From positions 1,736,001-1,800,000 of the forward strand of contig QUOL01000005.1 in the NCBI GenBank assembly GCA_009761415.1: a DNA stretch of 64,000 bases, in the 5' to 3' direction. The stretch comes from Sarcomyxa edulis. Lineage: Eukaryota > Basidiomycota > Agaricomycetes > Agaricales > Mycenaceae. Both the position numbers and the translations under genes were made by a program. Below the pieces are notes generated by a model. The model was not told the origin of the DNA. It saw only the letters and a program-made list of their open reading frames with translations, and made no database searches. Positions 58,450 through 64,000 of this stretch are shown here, piece by piece (the first letter of the stretch is position 1; every line of letters starts with the position of its first letter).

Positions 58450-59955
58450 GTCAGACCGTGACGCATGCGACTACTTACTTATGAATCCGGGTCAGGTTAT
58501 GCCTTATGGAGGTTTTGGAGGTTTTGGCCAATGGCGCAGATGAAGGTGTGTGGATATGCGTTGCGTTCCTTCTTGCACTGCACTGCACTGTTTTCTGCTT
58601 TTTGGATGGATGACGCTAATGATAATGATGATGTGCTAATGATACTGATAATGTGCTCGTACATAAGCATTCGTGATAACCCACCCCAACAAGCCCGTGC
58701 TCTGCTCGTCGCACATCCACATCCACATCCACAGCTCGCACATCCACATCCCCAACTCGCATATGCACTCCTACTGAATGAGATCGTCGATCCTGCTATT
58801 CTTCAGGTATTTACATCCATCCATCCACCATTCCTTCTATATCTCTATTATCGGGTGAACCACCTAACAACGTATATGTGCATGTGTAGCGTATGCTAGC
58901 AGCGACAATGTTAACCCCCCTCCTAAACCTACTCCTACTCTTACACCGGTATCGTCTGTCCCCCCACCCCAACACCAACATCAGCATCCATACACCAACA
59001 CGAACACTCCTTTCCCCCCGCCTCCGCCTCCGACGCAGTCACCTTATCAACACCAATACCAACACCAACAGCAGCAGCCTGTGCCTTTCCAACCTCAACC
59101 TCAACCTCAAATGCAAATACAGATGCAAATCCAACGGTCAAACCCACCACCACCACCACCACCACCACCACCTGTTAGCAGTAGTCAAAGTCAAAGTCAG
59201 AATCTGCCGCATATGGGAATGGGTATGGGTATGAGCCATCTTTCTGCGTATCCGCCTGCACCGTCACCGTCATCGCACGGGGGTTTGGCGCATACGCATA
59301 CGCATATGGGACCGCCACTGCCACCGCCGTCTCCGTCGATGATTCCGCCGGAGTCTGCGATGTTTTCGTATCAGCAATAGCAGCAGCAAGGAGGAGGAGG
59401 TGGAGGAGGAGGTGGAGGAGGACAAGGTGGAGGTGGAGGTGGAGGTGGAGGACAAGGAGGAGGAGGTCCGTATGGATATCGTCCGCCTCTACCGCCTCAA
59501 CAGCAGCAGCAAGGATCAAAGCAAGGGCAATCGCAACAAGGGCAACAACAACTGCAATCGCAACAAGGGCAACAGCAACAACAACAACCGCAAGGTGCTG
59601 ATGCTGGAGCTAGTGTTCCAGCGGCGGATGTTAGTGCTATCGATCCTGCTCAGAGGGTGAGTCGTCTCATCTCAGTTCCCAGTCGCCGTTCGTTCTGCCC
59701 GTCCGTTGCTAATTGCGAGTAATCAATTCAATTCAAACCCCCACCCATCCACCCACCCCCCCGGCAGGCGATGTTGATGCATGACACCAGACCAGATCAG
59801 TGCGCTTCCGCCTATGTACGGAACGGGAGGCGATTCAAGTCTTGGTAAGCTCTTTTTTCTTTCTCAGCTTTATCGAACGCCACCGGGGCTGCTGATTTTA
59901 CACGCATACTTTCTTTTGGCAGCGTAATCAGTTCATGGGCGGGATCGCCACGTAA
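58450..59955 (+). pseudogene. Partial CSTF2 copy 3 (3' half), disrupted
   Basis: A third copy starting in the hinge (ATGAATCCGGGTCAGGTTAT). It retains the intron/exon order but with microduplications, for example CACATCCACATCCACATCCA near 58717. The Pro/Gln exon has an in-frame stop after FSYQQ (TAG at 59378-59380) and an expanded Gly-rich stretch (59388-59466). The C-terminal exon is truncated (GCGATGTTGATGCATGACAC lacks the QVLS codons). RNQFMGGIAT can still be read before the TAA at 59953-59955. These lesions make it a clear pseudogene. Confidence 0.87.
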
Positions 59956-60215
59956 CGAAACGGCAGCGGGAAAGTTTTTGTCTACTTACATGTCTCTATG
60001 ATTTTGTTGCATATACGTTCTAACGAGTATTAGCCCGCCACTGAACTTGGCCACTGTGCTTTCATGTAACAGTAATTATAACTTAAATATTGCTGTACAT
60101 AATCAAATCAAAATGTACAAACCTCGCCGGGGGCCTCAAGAGCTTCCCTCTAACTTGCTTCGTCACCTCGGGTACTTGTGTCAAGCAGCGTTAGGTATGT
60201 TCGCCGTTTCATTCA
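59956..60215 (+). repeat. CSTF2 3' flank, copy 3 (right end of array)
   Basis: Third copy of the post-stop region, ending near GGTATGTTCGCCGTTTCATT. Beyond about 60215 the sequence is unique, so this marks the right edge of the array. Confidence 0.8.
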
Positions 60216-61137
60216 ACGGCCGAGTCGGCTATCGGAAGTTGCCGTGGCCATGCATTGTATGCGTCTATTATGCAGACTTATCGACCATATGAACTGGTTC
60301 ACCCGGCTCACCCCGGCTCATTTGGAGCTGACCCGGGTTGCCTCGTCATCAGTTCTCATGATTCCCGCGTTTGTTCCAGCGCAGTCACTTCTAGCTTGTG
60401 CTTGTGGCCAGTAGCTGTGGCCATGAATTCGGTTGAAACGCTCTTGTGCAGAATCTGTATAGCCTCGCAATAGTCTCTTATTCGGCCTAATTCCTCCACG
60501 GTGACGAAGTCCTCCAGCAGTAACGGTACAACGAACTCCGTACAACGGGGCACTGCTTTTGACTCCGGATTGCCATGCAGTCATTCCGATGTTCCTCCAC
60601 TCGCTTCCCACTGCAGCTGGGAGATATTCACGCGCACGGTCAGTCAGCGGCTGACTGCAGCTGTCTGACGTATCTCAAATCCGCACACGACTTTTGACTT
60701 TCGGCCGTGCTGTCCCCTCGTGCTTCCCCGATTTGGATTTGGATTTGGATTTGGGGTAGGCGCTCCTATCAGATTCAATGAAATGACTCAAGATCTTCTC
60801 AGAAGACTCGACTCGAGGCTGTGAGTCATTTTCATGGTTATGGTATGGTATGGTATGGCGATCGTATTATATTGTAGTGTTGTAGTGTTGTATTGTTGTA
60901 CTCCGGTATATCGATCATCCAATCCATCGGTATATAAACGCGACGTATGTACTACTTCAAGCTGCAACTGCTCCACACCTCTCCACTCACTACTCCGCTC
61001 TTACTCTTACTATTAGAAACCAGGAAACCCAAATCCAAATCCAAACCCAAACCTTCTATATTACCCTCGTATCGTATAAGTAATCATCGGCATCAACGCG
61101 CGTCACTCAGTAACGTCCCTCCACTCTTCTACACTAA
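60216..61137. other. Intergenic region between the array and the second Hsp20-like gene
   Basis: A minus-strand frame at 60356-60553 (LLLEDFVTVEELGRIRDYCE, then AIQILHKSVSTEFMA) looks protein-like and could be a fragment of a transposase-type or other gene, but I cannot assign it. Short repeats follow: GATTTG four times near 60735, GGTAT near 60840 and TTGTAGTG near 60875. The right part is the promoter of the Hsp20-like gene. Confidence 0.4.
60931..60937 (+). promoter_or_regulatory. TATA box upstream of the second Hsp20-like gene
   Basis: TATATAA lies 207 bases upstream of the ATG at 61138. No clear heat-shock element (alternating GAA/TTC with 2-base spacing) was found nearby, although a TTCTCAGAA motif with 3-base spacing occurs near 60797. 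Confidence 0.45.
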
Positions 61138-62644
61138 ATGACTGTATCCCGATCCACCTCTCTCTCCCCCTCTCCCTCCCCCTCTCACTCTGCACGCAAA
61201 GTGTCCTCTACGTCTACGTCTACTACCGAATACCCCCACGACCACCACATATTAGCCCGCATGCTAGACCGTGCATTCGCTATCGAATATGCTCGGGCAC
61301 TACAACAGGGAAGAGTTAGGCCGAGAGTTGGACATGTTCCGGAGTTCCTTCGGCCAAGGTTAGTCTGTCATCTCATTCCCATTCCAATTCCATTCCATTC
61401 CCATTCCAATTCACGGCCAATTCCAACTCCCATTCCCATTCACGGCCAAGTGGCGTTCGTCTCTATACATACATACAGTCTTCTAACTATCATTTTACTT
61501 ACTTACTTACTCACACCACACAGAATGGACTTACACGACGACCCGTCATATGCACGCATCACAGCCTCTCTGGAGTTACCAGGGATGAAGAAGGAGGATA
61601 TATCTCTGAAGATACAGGATGGGAATTTACTTGTGTGGGGGGAGAGGCGGGCGAGGGTTGGGGTTCGGGGGAATGGGAATGGAAATAGACCGGGGCTTGG
61701 GATGAACGGAAATAGACTAGCTTCGTCGAGGGGGAATGGAATTCTTCCTTCGAGGGGTTCTGGAATACCTCCGTCGAGGGGTTCTGTACGACACCAACGC
61801 CAACAACAACATAACATCTCGTCGCACGGATCCGGAGCGCCCACTGGTACCGCGTCTAGCGCTACCGCTACGTCATCCACCAGCGCACCCGCTCCGCACG
61901 TACCCGATTCCGTCGACAATGGAGCGCCGTCCCCTTCGACTTCGAGTCCCAGGCCCGCCGCCGCTGTTGCCAGTTCGAGTACGAGTACGAGTCAAAGGCC
62001 TCCTACTTCGGCACCGAATCCACATTCGCACCCATCACATTCGCATTCAAACGTTAACTCCGAACGCCCTACATCGAATCCCCCAGTCCAAGCGCACGAG
62101 CAACAGCATTTCCCAGTTCGAGAGCACGAGCACTTCCCCGTCCAAGAACTCAAATATGGCAAATTCCGCCGTGCGATAGCGTTGCCTGATGGTGTACAGG
62201 TGGGTCTTTCTCTACTTCCTTTTCATCGCCCACCCGGCGCTAACGCCAGTCTGATTGTCTGACTGATGATTGTTTTTGTTTCTTTGTTGACAGCCCTCGG
62301 ACATCGTAGCGTGTATGAACGATGGGATTCTTACTATCACGTGGCCTCGCTCCGTGAGTGTCGCTGGGAGTGCGAGTAATGCGAGTGCGGGTGCGAGTGC
62401 GGGTGTGAGTGCGGGTGTGAGTGCGGGTGTGAGTGCGGGTGCGGGTGCGATGGTCGTGGATTCAGAGCATACCCATATCGTGACGCCGACTTCGGATCTT
62501 CGCAGCCGTGCCCGTGCAGGACCGGGTGTCGCGGCCAGTCCTAGTCCTCTGCCTGATTCAAACTCGAACTCGAGGCAAGCGCCTGACTCGCACTCGAGGC
62601 AAGCACGGGAACGGGATACGTCGTCTATGGATGTGGAGATTTAA
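61138..62644 (+). CDS. Hsp20/alpha-crystallin-like protein, copy 2
   Basis: A paralogue of the gene at 2217 with the same two intron positions: one just before MDLHDDP (61359-61523) and one after LPDGVQ (62201-62294). Exon 1 is Ser-rich, then LARMLDRAFAIEYARALQQG. The first half of the alpha-crystallin domain is ARITASLELPGMKKEDISLK and IQDGNLLVWGERR. A Gly/Asn/Ser/Thr/Pro-rich insert of about 160 residues follows, then the second half FPVQELKYGKFRRAIALPDG and SDIVACMNDGILTITWPRS. The tail has a SAGVSAGVSAG repeat and ends SMDVEI with stop at 62642-62644. The insert is more than twice that of copy 1. The first intron is rich in ATTCC repeats. A holdase role is inferred from the fold. Confidence 0.85.
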
Positions 62645-63208
62645 TCGCGTCTCGTGTGCTCCGTCTCCGGTGGCCTGGCCTGGGATGGTCGTCTCGAGGA
62701 CAAGGACAGGTGGATCCTGGAGTCCACACATATACCATATGTATGTGCGCTGTTCGTTCTTAATGATGTTGTGCTTCGTTACTGACTTTGTTGCTCCTTC
62801 CCTTCCCTTGACTACTTAGATGCTTACACTACTCTCCGCATTTCTATTGGGTTAATAAGTCTCCGCTTTCTACTTCCTTTCTTCCTTCCTTCCTTCCTTC
62901 CTTCTTTCTTTCCTTGCTATCCAAACTCCAAATTCCAAACTCCAAATTCCAGACGCTTTGTTACTGTATCTCCTCACCCTCACCCTCACCCTCACCCTCA
63001 CCATCTTTACTTATAAACAAACAAACGATGCGTTATGGTATACCCCATCTCATTCTGTTCTCATTCTGTTCTGCTTTCCTTACCTACATGTAGCTAACTA
63101 AAGATTACTTATAACGATAACGCCGGACTATACTCTATCTCTATCTCGTTCTCCCATTGACATGTACGGTACACCGTTGTTCTTTTATTCTGTAGCAAAT
63201 TGAAATAT
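62645..63208. repeat. 3' flank with microsatellites
   Basis: After the Hsp20-like stop there is a CTTC-type run (62876-62920), a CCAAACT/CCAAATT series (62926-62953) and five CCCTCA units (about 62970-63000). The last are not the usual fungal telomere repeat. No coding sequence was recognised. Confidence 0.6.
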
Positions 63209-63482
63209 ACTATACAAACACGAACACGCTCGCGATTGGATAACGTGATTCTACGTTGACGTTGAATGGCTATGATTTGCTTTTTTGTTCTTGGGTGTTT
63301 CTGTTTGAGATTGAGATGCCACCCACCGTCTGTCTCCCTTGCCTGACGTTAAACTACATACTATACAAACACGCTCGCGATTGGATAACATTGTTTTACG
63401 TTGACTTTGAATGGCTATGATTTGCTTTTTTGTTCTTGTTCTTGGGTGTTTGAGTTTAAGATGCCACCGTCTGTCTCCCTTG
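63209..63482. repeat. Tandem direct repeat of about 130-150 bp
   Basis: Units at 63209-63359 and 63360-63482 share ACTATACAAACACG, CTCGCGATTGGATAAC, GAATGGCTATGATTTGCTTT and CCGTCTGTCTCCCTTG, with small indels. It looks like a recent local duplication in non-coding DNA. Confidence 0.8.
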
Positions 63483-63574
63483 GTCTAAGTGAGACAACGA
63501 TATATGCATATGTCATTTGATCTCAATCTCAACTATATTTCACGTATGATTACAATTCTGTCACAGTACTATGA

Positions 63575-64000
63575 CTAGGTGCAAGGGGCCCTTCGGAACA
63601 AAGTCGCCACATCCCACATCCCCACCAACACCTCCGAATCCGAAAGCTGATTCAGATATTGATATTTCGGCAGCGGCAGGAGTGGAATGAAGATGATACT
63701 AGTACCGCAGCTATGGCTATGGTTTCGGAATCGGAGTGGGCGGGACAGGCAATGTAAGGGATAGGAAAATGATGATATTTCATAAACTGACTGTTTGGGT
63801 GATGGTGAACCCTCTGCCCTCGAGCTGACGTGCCACTTCGTTTCAGGTGTCAGCCCGTTCACGGACCTGTACACGGTGACCCCGCTGAGATTTGCCCGTG
63901 GGGAAGGAGAGGTCCGTCGGGTGCGAAAGTCGACATTCCGCAGACCCTTCCTGGAGGCTGTATTTCGAGTATGATGTTATCGGCCGAGCGACTATCGAAG
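63575..64000 (-). other. Uncertain 3' end of a minus-strand gene
   Basis: A minus-strand frame reads in from the right edge (SADNIILEIQPPGRVCGMST, FAPDGPLLPHGQISAGSPCT). It could splice from about 63870 to an exon ending QLSDSEVLVGMWDVATLF and RRAPCT, stop at 63575. Another frame of the last exon also looks plausible, so the model is weak and no family is recognised. Confidence 0.25.

Noticed and set aside
60356..60553. hAT-type transposase fragment on the minus strand
   Set aside because: The faint resemblance rests on a few residues in one short frame; no terminal repeats, catalytic residues or further fragments were seen.
60797..60805. Heat-shock element upstream of Hsp20-like copy 2
   Set aside because: The TTC and GAA triplets are separated by three bases rather than two, and no third unit is in register.
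62970..63000. CCCTCA repeats as a telomere
   Set aside because: The common fungal telomere unit is CCCTAA/TTAGGG; there are only a few units and the sequence continues beyond them.

Overview
This window is nuclear DNA of a filamentous basidiomycete, most likely an agaricomycete. Genes are dense and lie on both strands. Coding regions are cut by many short (about 50-70 bp) GT-AG introns. Recognisable products include Elp4, Vps15, an Rsc7-type remodeller subunit, the tubulin cofactor TBCC, RBX1, eL41, cytosolic-type ThrRS and CstF-64, alongside long Ser/Pro-rich proteins typical of this group. All gene models were made by eye from reading frames and splice motifs, so outer limits are firmer than individual exon edges.

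Layout. 0-7 kb: the 3' end of an unknown gene (+), a small-heat-shock-like gene (+), then ELP4 and a TTC1-type TPR co-chaperone (both -). 7-12 kb is decayed: it holds a clear pseudogene of saccharopine dehydrogenase (LYS1, +) and unrecognised minus-strand exon-like pieces. 12-18 kb: a Zn2Cys6 regulator and a secreted type-B carboxylesterase (+). 18-21.3 kb: a Cys-rich small protein, TBCC and RBX1 (all -). 22.6-33.4 kb: one giant gene for a PH-domain, Ser/Pro-rich, coiled-coil protein (+). 34-36 kb: a secreted M35 peptidase followed by a 550-bp inverted-repeat element. 36.2-46 kb: VPS15 (-), a catalytically degenerate thioesterase-like hydrolase (+) and a GH20 hexosaminidase (+). 46-50 kb: an RSC7-type gene and eL41 (-), and an unknown nuclear-type protein (+). 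50-60 kb: threonyl-tRNA synthetase, CSTF2, and then a rearranged tandem array built from pieces of these two neighbours. 61-62.6 kb: a second small-heat-shock-like gene paralogous to the one at 2.2 kb. The right end is rich in microsatellites and short direct repeats.

The most unusual structures are: (1) the ThrRS/CSTF2 chimeric array at 55.8-60.2 kb, in which two downstream copies share one deletion junction that fuses a ThrRS exon to CSTF2; (2) the inverted repeat at 35.56-36.11 kb, whose arms share a perfectly identical 152-bp core and a short F-box-like peptide; (3) the LYS1 pseudogene with frameshifts, stops and remnant introns; (4) the two Hsp20-like paralogues, whose alpha-crystallin domain is interrupted by long low-complexity inserts; (5) a likely mitochondrial presequence on ThrRS made by an upstream in-frame ATG. 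Most other genes are housekeeping genes with no functional clustering; I saw no biosynthetic cluster, CRISPR-like array or intact autonomous transposon.
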